The notes beneath the pieces were generated by a model that worked only from the letters and a program-made list of their open reading frames with translations, was not told the DNA's origin and did not search any database. 64,000 bases of DNA. It comes from Mesonia algae. GTDB taxonomy: Bacteria > Bacteroidota > Bacteroidia > Flavobacteriales > Flavobacteriaceae. Made by a program: the position numbers and the translations under genes. The DNA is taken from contig NZ_QKYV01000004.1 of assembly GCF_003253545.1 (NCBI RefSeq), positions 124,001 to 188,000 of the forward strand, written 5' to 3'. Positions 8,413-17,241 of the stretch are shown here, piece after piece. How positions within the stretch are numbered: the stretch's first letter is position 1; the number at the start of each line of letters is the position of its first letter.

Positions 8413-9243
8413 TTGAAGTTGAATAATAGCATCAATATATCAGTTATCATTAGTACCTATAATTCCGAAGATTGGTTAGAAAAAGTTCTTTTGGGATATG
8501 CTTGTCAGGATGATACTACTTTTGAAATAGTAATTGCTGATGATGGTTCTAAACAACCTACGTTTGATTTGATAGAACGTTTACAAAAGGAAGTTTCTTA
8601 TCCTATTCAACACGTTTGGCAAGAGGACGAAGGTTTTCAAAAATCAAGAATATTAAATAAGGCAATTTTAGCGTGCAAGGCAGATTATATTCTTATGAGT
8701 GATGGGGATTGTATCCCGAGAAAAGATTTTGTTTCTACTCATTTAAAATATCGTGAAAAAGGTTTCTTCCTATCGGGAGGATATTTTATGTTGCCTATGA
8801 ACATCTCCAAAATCATCACCAAAGAAACTATTTTTTCTCAAGATTGCTTTAAGGTCAATTGGCTGAAAAAAAATGGTTTATCTTCTTCTTTTAAAAATAA
8901 TAAGCTTAGTGCTAATGGTTTCATGCAAGGCTTATTAAATAAAGTAACACCTACGAATGCTAGTTGGAACGGACATAATGCTAGTGGTTGGAAAGAGGAT
9001 ATTGTAGCAATTAATGGTTTTGACGAACGTATGCAATATGGAGGTCAAGATAGAGAATTAGGAGAGCGTTTAATGAATAAAGGTGTTAAGTCTAAACAAA
9101 TTCGTTATTCTGCTGTGTGCGTACATTTAGACCATCCAAGAGGGTATAAAAACCAAGATTCTATTAATAAGAATTTAGCCATTAGAGCAGAAACTAAAAA
9201 TAAGAATAAGACTTGGACCAATTACGGTATTAAGAAAGATTAA
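8413..9243 (+). CDS. Glycosyltransferase family 2 (paralogue of the gene at 4077)
   Basis: A 276-residue GT-A enzyme: ISVIISTYNSEDWLEKVL at the N-terminus, IVIADDGSKQP, the metal site SDGDCIPRKDF, and a C-terminal galactosyltransferase-type segment INGFDERMQYGGQDRELGER. The shared block 'HVWQEDEGFQKSRILNKA' closely resembles 'HLWHEDEGFRRTVILNKA' in the gene at 4077, so they look like diverged duplicates. Translation apparently starts at a TTG (8413), with a second TTG two codons on; no ATG fits. The role is presumably a surface glycan transferase in the same pathway as the neighbours. Confidence 0.87.
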   Translation: MKLNNSINISVIISTYNSEDWLEKVLLGYACQDDTTFEIVIADDGSKQPTFDLIERLQKEVSYPIQHVWQEDEGFQKSRILNKAILACKADYILMSDGDCIPRKDFVSTHLKYREKGFFLSGGYFMLPMNISKIITKETIFSQDCFKVNWLKKNGLSSSFKNNKLSANGFMQGLLNKVTPTNASWNGHNASGWKEDIVAINGFDERMQYGGQDRELGERLMNKGVKSKQIRYSAVCVHLDHPRGYKNQDSINKNLAIRAETKNKNKTWTNYGIKKD

Positions 9244-10142
9244 ATTTCTTTAATTTCTTTTTGGCCTTCAGCTAAGTGAGGTAATTGAATATAATCTCCT
9301 AAAATCTTATTGTATTTTAAAGGATGAAAATCTTTTCTTCCGTCAGACGGATAAAAAGTCATTTCTCCAAAAATGGTTTTATTTCTAATAGAATATAGAT
9401 CAACCCTAACAAAAGGAAATTTATCTGCTAATGTTCTCGCAGCCCAAACCATTTCTTCAAAATTCTCTGGTTGAGTCATTTCTCCTTCATATACTTTATT
9501 TTCTTTATTGTAGAACTCTAGTTTGTTCCATTCTAAATCATAAAAAGCACGCTGATCATTAATACCTCTTTCTACATCTATTTGCAAAAACTTAGGTTCC
9601 CCGTTAAAACAAAAAAACTTGTAATCTAAGATAACATCTTTATCCATTTCGGTAAGAAACTTCTCGGCAATAAGCCTTGGCGGAACATTCTTATAAGCCC
9701 ACTCAAAACCACCTCTAAAATATTGATTTTTACTCATCCATTTATTCATAAGGAAACGAGCTCTTTTTCTATTTAGTTTGGTTTTGTCATTTACAATTAA
9801 GTTAAAATGAAAACCATGAACTCCTTTAATTACAAATTGATGTGGAAGTTCATCAAAATTCACTTTTGAAGCTTTATCGTAAACAGCAATAAGTTCATTA
9901 AGGTATTGAGCACCTATTTTTTCTTTTACATATTCCCGCACAGAATATTTATCTACCAATTGAGTTAATATATCGGGGTGATAATAAGTTTTTAACCATT
10001 GTATTTTTTGGTTAAATTCTACAGGGTTATTAAGATCTAGTTTTTTTCCTAAATAATACTCATAATAAATAGGGATATAAGTTTCGGGAGGAAGAAACTT
10101 CATCTTTTTTAAAATTCCGTAAAGTAATTTTTTAACTCCCAT
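9240..10142 (-). CDS. TupA-like ATP-grasp fold protein
   Basis: A 300-residue protein of the TupA-like ATP-grasp family, found in polysaccharide clusters and thought to ligate amino-acid or carboxylate groups to glycan precursors. Visible marks are the N-terminal NNPVEFNQKIQWLKTYY segment, VIKGVHGFHF (nucleotide lysine), PRLIAEKFL, DYKFFCFNGEPKFLQID, and the C-terminal FVRVDLYSIRNKTIFGEMTFYPSDG with the acidic metal ligands. Its start overlaps the preceding GT9 gene by 11 bases, and its stop overlaps the convergent GT2 stop by four. It is the last gene of the dapD-GT9-TupA operon. Substrate unknown. Confidence 0.85.
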   Translation of the reverse strand: MGVKKLLYGILKKMKFLPPETYIPIYYEYYLGKKLDLNNPVEFNQKIQWLKTYYHPDILTQLVDKYSVREYVKEKIGAQYLNELIAVYDKASKVNFDELPHQFVIKGVHGFHFNLIVNDKTKLNRKRARFLMNKWMSKNQYFRGGFEWAYKNVPPRLIAEKFLTEMDKDVILDYKFFCFNGEPKFLQIDVERGINDQRAFYDLEWNKLEFYNKENKVYEGEMTQPENFEEMVWAARTLADKFPFVRVDLYSIRNKTIFGEMTFYPSDGRKDFHPLKYNKILGDYIQLPHLAEGQKEIKEI

Positions 10143-11214
10143 TTAAACTAGTAATTGAATTTTTTATAAAATTAACTAAAGTTTTCTTTATTAACTCAGG
10201 TTCAAATTTAAGGTAATATTCTTTTTGATTCTTTCTAAAGTCTTTTTTATTGTAATTTTTAAATAATTGAGGTTCAAAATCTCTTAAATGAACATTTAAA
10301 TTCTGGTCATCCTCATCATTTGCACCCCAAGTTTCTTTTCTTATCCAAGGTGAAAAAATTGCAAAACTAGGAATGTTTACAGCTTTGGCCATATGAATGG
10401 CTCCTCCTTCGTTGCCTATCATGGCATCACAAAAAGACGTAAGTATAATAAATTCTCTTAAACTAGGGGCGTAAAAATTAAGTATATTATTTTGTGTTTT
10501 TTGAGAACAATAAGACTTTAAGGTATTTACCTGATCTTGTTGTTTGGGAATATAATTGAATAAAAATTTAATATCTTTAAAGTGATTAACCAATTCATCT
10601 AATAATTCGGCTAAATAAGGAAGTGGATAGGTTTTGCTAGGAGAACTACCTAAAATATTGACCATCACCACGGGATCTTCTTTTAAAGACAATTTTTCAT
10701 TTTTTAGTTTCAGTTGTAACTGATCTTTCTCTTTTTCAGTAATAAAAATTTGTGGTTCAACCTTGTAATTGATGTTTTTTACAAACGGAGTTAGCATATT
10801 GAGTCTATTCTCATAAGCTAATGGAATGCCGTGATTCCTCACTAAATCCATTCCCGATTGATGTGTATAAGCCCAATTAAGATAGGACTTTGATTTTCCT
10901 ATTCTAATCTTTGCTTTAGAGAAAGAGGTAATAAATGCACTAGAAGTTTTGCTATAAACATCTATTACAATATCATATTTTTCTTTACGGATTTCTTTAA
11001 GAAAACGATAAAACTGAAGCTTGCTATTTTCAATTTCTGGCGTAAATAAAACCAATTTGTCAATAAACGTATTGTTTTCAACTACAGGGACTGTGTGGCT
11101 ATTGACTAAATAATGTAATTCAGCAGAAGGGTGTTCTAGTTTTATAGCTTCAAAAAGAATAGAAGAAGTAAGAACATCTCCAATCATTTTCTGCTGAATT
11201 ACAAGTACTTTCAT
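10132..11214 (-). CDS. Glycosyltransferase family 9 (ADP-heptose:LPS heptosyltransferase-like)
   Basis: A 360-residue GT-B enzyme starting MKVLVIQQKMIGDVLTSSIL, the standard GT9 opening (KxxxIGD at the acceptor site). The C-terminal domain shows VNILGSSPSKTYP for nucleotide binding and FCDAMIGNEGGAIHMAKA, matching the D-x(5)-GxxH-type motif of heptosyltransferases. It most likely adds heptose or a related sugar to the LPS inner core. It starts one base after the dapD stop and overlaps the TupA-like gene, so it lies inside a three-gene operon. The exact position in the core is not knowable from this window. Confidence 0.86.
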   Translation of the reverse strand: MKVLVIQQKMIGDVLTSSILFEAIKLEHPSAELHYLVNSHTVPVVENNTFIDKLVLFTPEIENSKLQFYRFLKEIRKEKYDIVIDVYSKTSSAFITSFSKAKIRIGKSKSYLNWAYTHQSGMDLVRNHGIPLAYENRLNMLTPFVKNINYKVEPQIFITEKEKDQLQLKLKNEKLSLKEDPVVMVNILGSSPSKTYPLPYLAELLDELVNHFKDIKFLFNYIPKQQDQVNTLKSYCSQKTQNNILNFYAPSLREFIILTSFCDAMIGNEGGAIHMAKAVNIPSFAIFSPWIRKETWGANDEDDQNLNVHLRDFEPQLFKNYNKKDFRKNQKEYYLKFEPELIKKTLVNFIKNSITSLNGS

Positions 11215-11215
11215 A

Positions 11216-12031
11216 TTATACCGCTACATCATAAGTTCGTAAGGCATCATTTAAAGATGTCTTCTTATTTGTACTTTCTTTGCGTTGACCAATTATTAGA
11301 GCACAAGGGACCTGATATTCCCCAGCAGGGAATTTCTTTGTATAACTCCCAGGAATCACTACAGATCTAGCTGGTACAATTCCTTTCATTTCTTTAGGTT
11401 CAGCTCCTGTAACATCTATAATTTTGGTTGAGGCTGTTAAAACCACATTAGCTCCTAATACAGCTTCTTTTTCAACACGAACACCTTCTACGACAATAGA
11501 TCTAGATCCTAGAAATGCATTGTCTTCTATAATTACTGGAGCAGCTTGTAATGGCTCTAAAACACCACCAATACCAACTCCGCCAGATAAGTGTACGTTT
11601 TTACCTATTTGAGCGCAGCTACCTACAGTCGCCCAAGTATCTACCATAGTACCTTCATCTACATACGCACCAATATTCACATAACTAGGCATCATAATCA
11701 CACCGCTAGAAATATAAGCACCATGTCTGGCCACTGCATTTGGGACTACACGTATTCCTTTTTCTTTGTAACCTGTTTTTAATGGCATCTTATCGTGATA
11801 TTCAAAAATACCCGTTTCTAAGGTTTCCATTTTTTGGATAGGGAAATATAAAACAACAGCTTTTTTTACCCATTCGTTTACTTGCCAACCTTCTGTTGTA
11901 GGTTCTGCACAACGTAATTCTCCAGCGTCAATTTTATTTATTACTTCTCTAATGCTATTTTGCGTAGACTCTTCTTTTAAAAGCTCTCGGTTTTCCCAAG
12001 CTTCTAATATATGTTGTTGAAGTTTTTCCAT
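11216..12031 (-). CDS. dapD: 2,3,4,5-tetrahydropyridine-2,6-dicarboxylate N-succinyltransferase
   Basis: A 271-residue left-handed beta-helix acyltransferase in the succinylase branch of lysine and diaminopimelate synthesis, supplying peptidoglycan. Hexapeptide-repeat segments are evident in the middle (MMPSYVNIGAYVDEGTMVDT, WATVGSCAQIGKNVHLSGG, GVLEPLQAAPVIIEDN), along with the family signature around GSRSIVVEGV. Length is that of the E. coli enzyme. The ATG at 12029-12031 is the only sensible start. It heads an operon with two surface-glycan genes, linking cell-wall precursor synthesis with LPS genes by position only. Confidence 0.95.
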   Translation of the reverse strand: MEKLQQHILEAWENRELLKEESTQNSIREVINKIDAGELRCAEPTTEGWQVNEWVKKAVVLYFPIQKMETLETGIFEYHDKMPLKTGYKEKGIRVVPNAVARHGAYISSGVIMMPSYVNIGAYVDEGTMVDTWATVGSCAQIGKNVHLSGGVGIGGVLEPLQAAPVIIEDNAFLGSRSIVVEGVRVEKEAVLGANVVLTASTKIIDVTGAEPKEMKGIVPARSVVIPGSYTKKFPAGEYQVPCALIIGQRKESTNKKTSLNDALRTYDVAV

Positions 12032-12098
12032 AGATCTAAAAATTTTGCGTAAATATAAGGCTTCCGTATAAATATTATAGCAATACTAGGAGAAGTGT

Positions 12099-12106
12099 TA
12101 CCTTTG
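12099..12106 (+). promoter_or_regulatory. -7 box TACCTTTG for ruvX
   Basis: This exact TAnnTTTG match ends 15 bases before the ATG at 12122. The frame is open upstream to an ATG at 12095, which would lie ahead of the transcription start, so the box decides the start codon in favour of 12122. Confidence 0.65.
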
Positions 12107-12121
12107 CAAAAAAAAATTTTG

Positions 12122-12532
12122 ATGGCAAGAATCCTCGCATTAGATTTTGGAACTAAACGTACTGGAGTAGCAGTAACCGATGAATTAAAATTAATCGCCT
12201 CTGGTTTAACTACGGTAGATACTAAAGAGTTAATGCAGTTTTTAAAGGATTATTTCCGTAAAGAAAAAGTAGAGCTAGTGGTGGTGGGAGAGCCCAAACA
12301 AAAAGATGGTACAGCCTCTCAAAGTGAAGTTTATATACAGTCCTTTTTAGAAGAGTTTGCTAAACAATTCCCTACGATGCCCGTAAAGAGAGAAGATGAA
12401 CGCTTTACTTCTAAAATGGCTTTCCAAACGATGATCGATAGCGGTCTTAAAAAGAAACAACGCCAAAATAAAGCGTTAGTAGATGAGATTAGTGCCACGA
12501 TTATCCTTCAAAATTACCTTTATAACGTATAG
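12122..12532 (+). CDS. ruvX: Putative pre-16S rRNA nuclease / Holliday junction resolvase (YqgF/RuvX)
   Basis: From ATG 12122 the protein is 136 residues and begins MARILALDFGTKRTGVAVTD, the RNase H-like beta-hairpin with the first catalytic Asp. The middle acidic residue lies in VVVGEPKQKDGT, and the last motif is KALVDEISATIILQNYL with the conserved Asp/Ser. The family acts in 16S rRNA 5' maturation in E. coli and was earlier named a Holliday junction resolvase. Length is normal. It is followed 68 bases later by def, which has its own promoter box, so the two share direction but not necessarily a transcript. Confidence 0.93.
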   Translation: MARILALDFGTKRTGVAVTDELKLIASGLTTVDTKELMQFLKDYFRKEKVELVVVGEPKQKDGTASQSEVYIQSFLEEFAKQFPTMPVKREDERFTSKMAFQTMIDSGLKKKQRQNKALVDEISATIILQNYLYNV

Positions 12533-12566
12533 TGTCTCTCTCTTTTAATTTAAGATTTCAAATCAC

Positions 12567-12574
12567 TACCTTTG
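12567..12574 (+). promoter_or_regulatory. -7 box TACCTTTG for def
   Basis: Exact TAnnTTTG match, 26 bases before the def ATG, with the same flanking context (TACCTTTGCAAAA) as the ruvX box. This suggests both use the housekeeping sigma factor. Confidence 0.65.
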
Positions 12575-12600
12575 CAAAAAAGAATTAAAGTATCTTATAT

Positions 12601-13191
12601 ATGATTTTACCTATTGTAGCTTACGGGGATCCCGTTTTAAAAAAGCAAGCGAAAGATATTCCAGAAGATTATCCTAAGTTAAAAGAACTTATAGAAAATA
12701 TGTGGGAGACCATGTATGGCGCTTACGGAGTAGGTCTAGCGGCACCACAAATAGGTCTTCCTATACGTATGTTTATCATAGATCCATCTCCTTTTGCAGA
12801 GGATGATGATTTATCTGAAAATGATAAAGAACAGCTACAAGGACTCAAAAAAGTATTTATAAATCCGCAAATCACTGAGGAAACTGGAGATGAATGGGCT
12901 TTTAATGAAGGTTGTTTAAGTATCCCTGAAGTGCGTGAAGATGTGTTTAGAAAGCCAAATATCGTTATAGAATACTACGATGAAAACTTTAAAAAGCATA
13001 CCCAAGAGTTTACAGGTTTAGCAGCAAGAGTTATACAACATGAGTACGATCATATTGAAGGAATTTTATTTACCGATAAACTTTCAAGCCTAAAAAAAAG
13101 ATTAATTAAAGGAAAATTAGAAAATATTTCAAAAGGAAAAATAAGCATTGATTATAGAATGCGTTTCCCAAAAGTAAAAAAAGGGCGTTAA
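12601..13191 (+). CDS. def: Peptide deformylase
   Basis: This 196-residue metalloenzyme removes the N-formyl group from nascent proteins. All three signatures are present: GVGLAAPQIG near 43-52, NEGCLSIPE with the metal-binding Cys, and HEYDHIEG with the two His ligands and catalytic Glu. A short Asp/Glu-rich insert (SPFAEDDDLSENDKEQ) between motifs 1 and 2 is common in Bacteroidota members. The C-terminus is basic, which would suit ribosome contact. The ATG start at 12601 is supported by the upstream -7 box. Confidence 0.96.
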   Translation: MILPIVAYGDPVLKKQAKDIPEDYPKLKELIENMWETMYGAYGVGLAAPQIGLPIRMFIIDPSPFAEDDDLSENDKEQLQGLKKVFINPQITEETGDEWAFNEGCLSIPEVREDVFRKPNIVIEYYDENFKKHTQEFTGLAARVIQHEYDHIEGILFTDKLSSLKKRLIKGKLENISKGKISIDYRMRFPKVKKGR

Positions 13192-13246
13192 AATTTTTGT
13201 GATTACCTACAGAGATTAGATATTTGCCACCCAAAAAAAATAGAAG

Positions 13247-13684
13247 ATGAGTTTAGACAAAGTTTTAGCAATTTCAGGGAAACCGGGATTATATGAGTTA
13301 AAGGCACAAACCAGAGGAGGTTTTGTAGCAGAAGCATTAGCAGATGGTAAAAAACTATCAGTATCTGTGAGACATAATGTAAGCATGTTAAGTGAAATCG
13401 CTATGTATACCTATACAGAAGAAGTTCCGTTAAGAGAAGTTTTTCAAAAAATAGCTGAGAAAGAAGATGGGAAAGAAGCTATTAGTCACAAAGAATCTAA
13501 AGCTAAATTAGAAGAGTATTTTAAAGAAATTTTACCAGAATATGATGAAGATCGTGTATATGTAAGCGATATCAAAAAAGTTTTTCAGTGGTATAATATC
13601 TTAATTGGAGCAGGAATGAACGACTTTTCTGCCCCAGAAAAAGAAGAAACTACTAAAGAAGAAGCAACTACAGAAGAAAACTAA
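13247..13684 (+). CDS. DUF5606 domain protein
   Basis: A 145-residue conserved Bacteroidota protein. The first half (MSLDKVLAISGKPGLYELK, then TRGGFVAEALADGKK) is the DUF5606 signature. The central part is helical with Lys/Glu-rich stretches, then VSDIKKVFQWYNILI and an acidic, repetitive tail (EEATTEEN). There is no signal peptide or membrane segment, so it should be cytoplasmic. It lies 55 bases after def and is followed by a terminator, suggesting co-transcription with def. Function is unknown; a beta-barrel-like small N-terminal domain is likely but I infer no activity. Confidence 0.8.
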   Translation: MSLDKVLAISGKPGLYELKAQTRGGFVAEALADGKKLSVSVRHNVSMLSEIAMYTYTEEVPLREVFQKIAEKEDGKEAISHKESKAKLEEYFKEILPEYDEDRVYVSDIKKVFQWYNILIGAGMNDFSAPEKEETTKEEATTEEN

Positions 13685-13711
13685 CATTTCTTTTTTTTGT
13701 TATATAAATAG

Positions 13712-13739
13712 AGCCTTGTTGAAAAACAGGGCTTTTTTT
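13712..13739 (+). terminator. Rho-independent terminator after DUF5606 gene
   Basis: AGCCTTGTT and AACAGGGCT pair around a GAAA loop and are followed by seven T residues. It ends the def-DUF5606 transcript immediately ahead of repeat copy 2. Confidence 0.85.
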
Positions 13740-13741
13740 AT

Positions 13742-13827
13742 GGCATTCCCTTCGGGCCGGGCTTTCCGCTATAGCTTTTTCACCGCAAAAATGCGATTAA
13801 AAAGGCTGCCGCTTCTATCCCTAATGC
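13742..13827. repeat. Structured intergenic repeat, copy 2 (about 86 bp)
   Basis: It shares both conserved blocks with 260-360. Here the terminal GCATT and AATGC are perfectly complementary. CTTTTT/AAAAAGG form an inner arm, and the variable centre contains GCAAAAATGC, a small hairpin. It lies between a terminator and mazG, with no ORF. Placement between genes and arm conservation with a variable centre suggest selection on fold. Confidence 0.82.
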
Positions 13828-13879
13828 AAAACGATATAAAGTAAAATATACTTACATTTAAACTTTTAAATTTACCTTT

Positions 13880-14653
13880 ATGACTACAAGAGAACAACAA
13901 CTCAAAGCATTTGATAGACTACTAAGCATTATGGATGAACTTAGAGAGCAATGCCCTTGGGATCGTAAGCAAACTATGGAAACGCTCCGACACTTAACTA
14001 TCGAAGAAACGTACGAGCTAGGCGATGCTATTTTAGATAATGATTTAGAAGAAGTGAAAAAAGAGTTGGGTGATGTTTTGTTACATATAGTGTTTTATGC
14101 TAAAATAGGAAGTGAAAAAAATGCTTTTGATATAGCCGATGTAGCAAATTCTATTTGCGATAAACTCATCGATAGACATCCGCATATTTATGGAGATGTA
14201 GAAGTAGCGAATGAAGAAGAAGTAAAGCAAAATTGGGAAAAGTTAAAGCTTAAAGAGGGTAAGGAAAGTGTTTTAGAAGGGGTGCCAAAATCTTTACCAG
14301 CTTTAGTAAAAGCAAGTAGAATACAGGATAAAGTCGCTGGTGTTGGGTTTGACTGGGAAGAACCACAACAAGTTTTCGAAAAAGTTAAAGAAGAGTTGGA
14401 AGAATTACAGCACGAAGTGAATAGTCAAAATCAAGATCTTATTGAAGCGGAGTTTGGAGATGTCTTGTTTTCTATGATAAATTATGCTCGTTTTTTAAAG
14501 GTAAATCCAGAAAATGCTTTAGAAAGAACCAACAAAAAATTCATTAAACGATTTCAATACATTGAAAAGAAAGCTAAGGAAAACAGTAAAGAATTAAAAG
14601 ATATGACCTTGGCAGAAATGGATCTTTTTTGGGAACAGGCAAAAAAAATATAA
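13880..14653 (+). CDS. mazG: Nucleoside triphosphate pyrophosphohydrolase MazG
   Basis: A 257-residue house-cleaning enzyme that hydrolyses NTPs to NMP and pyrophosphate. The two tandem MazG domains are visible: N-terminal ECPWD-type segment (EQCPWDRKQTMETLRHLTIE, then EETYELGDAI and KKELGDVLLHIVFYA), and a C-terminal repeat (EELEELQHE, then EAEFGDVLFSMINYAR). The EExxE-x(n)-ExxD metal motifs are present in both. Length matches E. coli MazG. The ATG at 13880 begins MTTREQQLKAFDRLL as in relatives. The SRPBCC gene starts 14 bases after its stop. Confidence 0.95.
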   Translation: MTTREQQLKAFDRLLSIMDELREQCPWDRKQTMETLRHLTIEETYELGDAILDNDLEEVKKELGDVLLHIVFYAKIGSEKNAFDIADVANSICDKLIDRHPHIYGDVEVANEEEVKQNWEKLKLKEGKESVLEGVPKSLPALVKASRIQDKVAGVGFDWEEPQQVFEKVKEELEELQHEVNSQNQDLIEAEFGDVLFSMINYARFLKVNPENALERTNKKFIKRFQYIEKKAKENSKELKDMTLAEMDLFWEQAKKI

Positions 14654-14667
14654 ACTTAAAAGCTAAA

Positions 14668-15123
14668 ATGGAACAGAAAATAATTCAGAATACAATAAAA
14701 ATAAATGCTACACCTCATCAAATTTGGGAGGTATTAACTTTAGCTGAACATACTCAAAAATATATGTATGGATGTAAAGCTATTTCTACTTGGGAAGAAG
14801 GAGCACTTTTAAAGTGGGAAATGTTACACGAAGGGAAACTTTTTATTCCTGTAGAAGGAATAATTCTCACTATAGAAAAGCCTTTTGTATTAACTTATAC
14901 GGTTATTGATCCTTATGCAGATTATGATAATATTATTGAAAATCATTTGCAGGTTAATTATCATATAGAAGCCATTAATGAGAACGAATCTAGGTTGACT
15001 ATATCACACTACGGTTTTGAGACAGTTGAAAGTGGAGAAAAACGCTATGAAGAAATTTATAATGACGGTAAAGGTTGGGAGTCTATTGTTCAGCAAATAA
15101 AAAATTTAGCAGAAGCTCTATAA
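14668..15123 (+). CDS. SRPBCC (START/Bet v1-like) domain protein
   Basis: A 151-residue protein starting MEQKIIQNTIKINATPHQIWEVLT, the typical opening of SRPBCC/AHSA1-like ligand-binding proteins, followed by KWEMLHEGK and a beta-rich centre, then VESGEKRYEEIYNDGKGWESI as the C-terminal helix. The frame is open further upstream to 14629 inside mazG, but the ATG at 14668 is the natural start. It is probably co-transcribed with mazG. The ligand or function is not known. Confidence 0.82.
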   Translation: MEQKIIQNTIKINATPHQIWEVLTLAEHTQKYMYGCKAISTWEEGALLKWEMLHEGKLFIPVEGIILTIEKPFVLTYTVIDPYADYDNIIENHLQVNYHIEAINENESRLTISHYGFETVESGEKRYEEIYNDGKGWESIVQQIKNLAEAL

Positions 15124-15220
15124 ATAGAACTTAAATTATTGTTTCTTCGTAAGATTTTATGTAAAATTAAGACTACAACGGTCAATTAAGTTAATTAACC
15201 CTAAGAATATCACACTTTAT

Positions 15221-17158
15221 ATGAAATATTTATATCTTTTCCTGTTTTTTATTGCTTTTCAATCAACCTTTGCTCAGCAGTTAGTTGATGAAGATTTTGA
15301 AATTTGTAAAGCAGAACGTCTTTCAGCAGAAAAGCGAATACAATTTGTTCCTAACAGTAATACGGGGAATTATGATGTGGATACCCAAGAATTGAATTTA
15401 CAGCTAGATCCTTCCGTAGCTTATATCGAGGGTGTAATTACAACTACTTTTACAGCCAAACAAAGCTTATCGTCTATTATATTTGATTTAGCAGCAAATA
15501 TGCAAGTAAATGAAGTTACCAATTCTAGTAATCAAATTCTTAGTCACTCGCGTAGTGGAGACGAATTAACTATCAATTTAAATACAACACTAGCTGCAGG
15601 ACAAACTTATACATTGAGTGTAGATTATGAAGGTAATCCTATAAGCTCTGGATTTGGTTCTTTTGAGCAAACTACACATAATGGCCATGAGGTAATTTGG
15701 ACGCTTTCAGAACCTTACGGAGCAAAAGCTTGGTGGCCTTGTAAGCAAGATTTAAATGATAAAATTGAAAGTGTAGATATTTTTTTAACGGTTCCCCGAT
15801 TTAACAGCAATAACGAAGAAAATATACCTGTTGCCAACGGTCTAGAGGTGAGTAATAGCTTTATTGGTAATTCTAAAACCGTTCATTTTAGTCACGATTA
15901 TCCCATTCCTGCTTATTTAATAGCTGTAGCAGTTACCAATTACGCGGTTATAAATAACAATTATTCTTTTAACGGAATGAACTTCCCACTTGTTGATTAT
16001 GTATACCCCGAAAATTTAACGAGTGCTTCTCAAGATTTACAAGAAACCGCACCAATTTTAAATCTATTTTCAACACTATTTGGCAATTACCCTTATGAGA
16101 ATGAAAAATACGGACACGCTCAATTTGGTTGGGGAGGTGGTATGGAACATACAACCATATCATTTATGGGTAACTTTAGTAGAGGACTTATAGCTCATGA
16201 AATGGCGCACCAATGGTTTGGAGATAAAGTAACTTGCGGAAGCTGGAAAGATATTTGGTTAAATGAAGGCTTTGCGACTTATTTATCAGGTTTAGTGGTA
16301 GAAGATTTTGACGGAGCTTCAGCTTTTAATAACTGGAAGGAAAGTAAAGTCCTACAAATTACATCGCAACCCGATGGTGCGGTTTACCTATCAGATGGTG
16401 ATACTCTAAGTGTCGGGAGAATATTCAGCGGAAGGTTAAGTTACAGCAAAGGAGCGATGGTTCTTCATATGTTACGAAAAAAATTAGGGGATGCAGATTT
16501 CTATCAAGCGACTCAAAATTATTTAGATGATCCAGCTTTAGCTTATGGTTATGCTAAAACACCCGATTTTAGGCAAAAATTAGAGCAGCAAAGCGGTCTT
16601 TCTTTAACCGAGTTTTTTGATGATTGGATTTATGGAGAGGGTTTTCCAACTTTTTCTGCATACGTAACTCAGCCTACTTCTAGCAGTGTGACACTTACAC
16701 TTAATCAAACCCAGAGTCATCCTTCAGTAAGCTTTTTTGAAACATTACTTCCGGTAAGACTTTTAGGTGCTAATGGAGAAATTTTAGATACCACGGTCGA
16801 GCATACCAGTAACAATCAGCAATTCACTATTCCTGTGAATTTTACTGTGATAGATGTAGAAATTGATCCGCAGTACGACGTAATCACTTTAAACAGTACC
16901 GCAAACTTATCTATTTCTAACGCTAAAACGGAATTATTTAAAGTTTATCCGAATCCTGCTCAAGATAAAATATACTTTTCTCAGGTTCAAAAACCAATCC
17001 AGCATATTGAAATTTTTGACCTTAACGGAAGAAGTGTAATTACTGAAAAACAAAATTTTAAAGAAGTGAATGTAGAGAGTCTATCTCAGGGAATTTACCT
17101 CTTAAAAGTGAATTTTGAAGATGCAACAAGCACAACAAAAAAGTTGATAAAAGAGTAA
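15221..17158 (+). CDS. Secreted M1 family aminopeptidase with type IX sorting domain
   Basis: A 645-residue zinc peptidase. Residues 1-19 form a Sec signal peptide ending FAQQ. The substrate motif GAMEN is represented by GGGMEH. The zinc site is HEMAHQ at 326-331 with the third ligand Glu349 in WLNEGFATY. The last ~80 residues (FKVYPNPAQDKIYF to SLSQGIYLLKV and a Lys-rich end) are a type A T9SS sorting domain, so the protein should cross the outer membrane through the Por system and be displayed or released. It likely feeds amino acids from extracellular peptides. It stands alone between the mazG unit and a bidirectional terminator. Confidence 0.94.
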   Translation: MKYLYLFLFFIAFQSTFAQQLVDEDFEICKAERLSAEKRIQFVPNSNTGNYDVDTQELNLQLDPSVAYIEGVITTTFTAKQSLSSIIFDLAANMQVNEVTNSSNQILSHSRSGDELTINLNTTLAAGQTYTLSVDYEGNPISSGFGSFEQTTHNGHEVIWTLSEPYGAKAWWPCKQDLNDKIESVDIFLTVPRFNSNNEENIPVANGLEVSNSFIGNSKTVHFSHDYPIPAYLIAVAVTNYAVINNNYSFNGMNFPLVDYVYPENLTSASQDLQETAPILNLFSTLFGNYPYENEKYGHAQFGWGGGMEHTTISFMGNFSRGLIAHEMAHQWFGDKVTCGSWKDIWLNEGFATYLSGLVVEDFDGASAFNNWKESKVLQITSQPDGAVYLSDGDTLSVGRIFSGRLSYSKGAMVLHMLRKKLGDADFYQATQNYLDDPALAYGYAKTPDFRQKLEQQSGLSLTEFFDDWIYGEGFPTFSAYVTQPTSSSVTLTLNQTQSHPSVSFFETLLPVRLLGANGEILDTTVEHTSNNQQFTIPVNFTVIDVEIDPQYDVITLNSTANLSISNAKTELFKVYPNPAQDKIYFSQVQKPIQHIEIFDLNGRSVITEKQNFKEVNVESLSQGIYLLKVNFEDATSTTKKLIKE

Positions 17159-17179
17159 CGTATCTCTATTTTGCGAATT

Positions 17180-17216
17180 AAAAACGCCGATAATTTTAAG
17201 AATTATCGGCGTTTTT
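17180..17216. terminator. Bidirectional rho-independent terminator
   Basis: A 16-bp perfect stem (AAAAACGCCGATAATT with its complement) around TTAAG, with A/T tracts on both sides. It lies between the convergent aminopeptidase and esterase genes and can serve both strands. Confidence 0.92.
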
Positions 17217-17241
17217 AATTGGTGTATTAACTCAAAGAATT

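Noticed and set aside
13873-13880. TACCTTTA as a -7 box for mazG
   Set aside because: It overlaps the mazG start codon, so a transcript from it would lack the ATG that gives the family-typical N-terminus.
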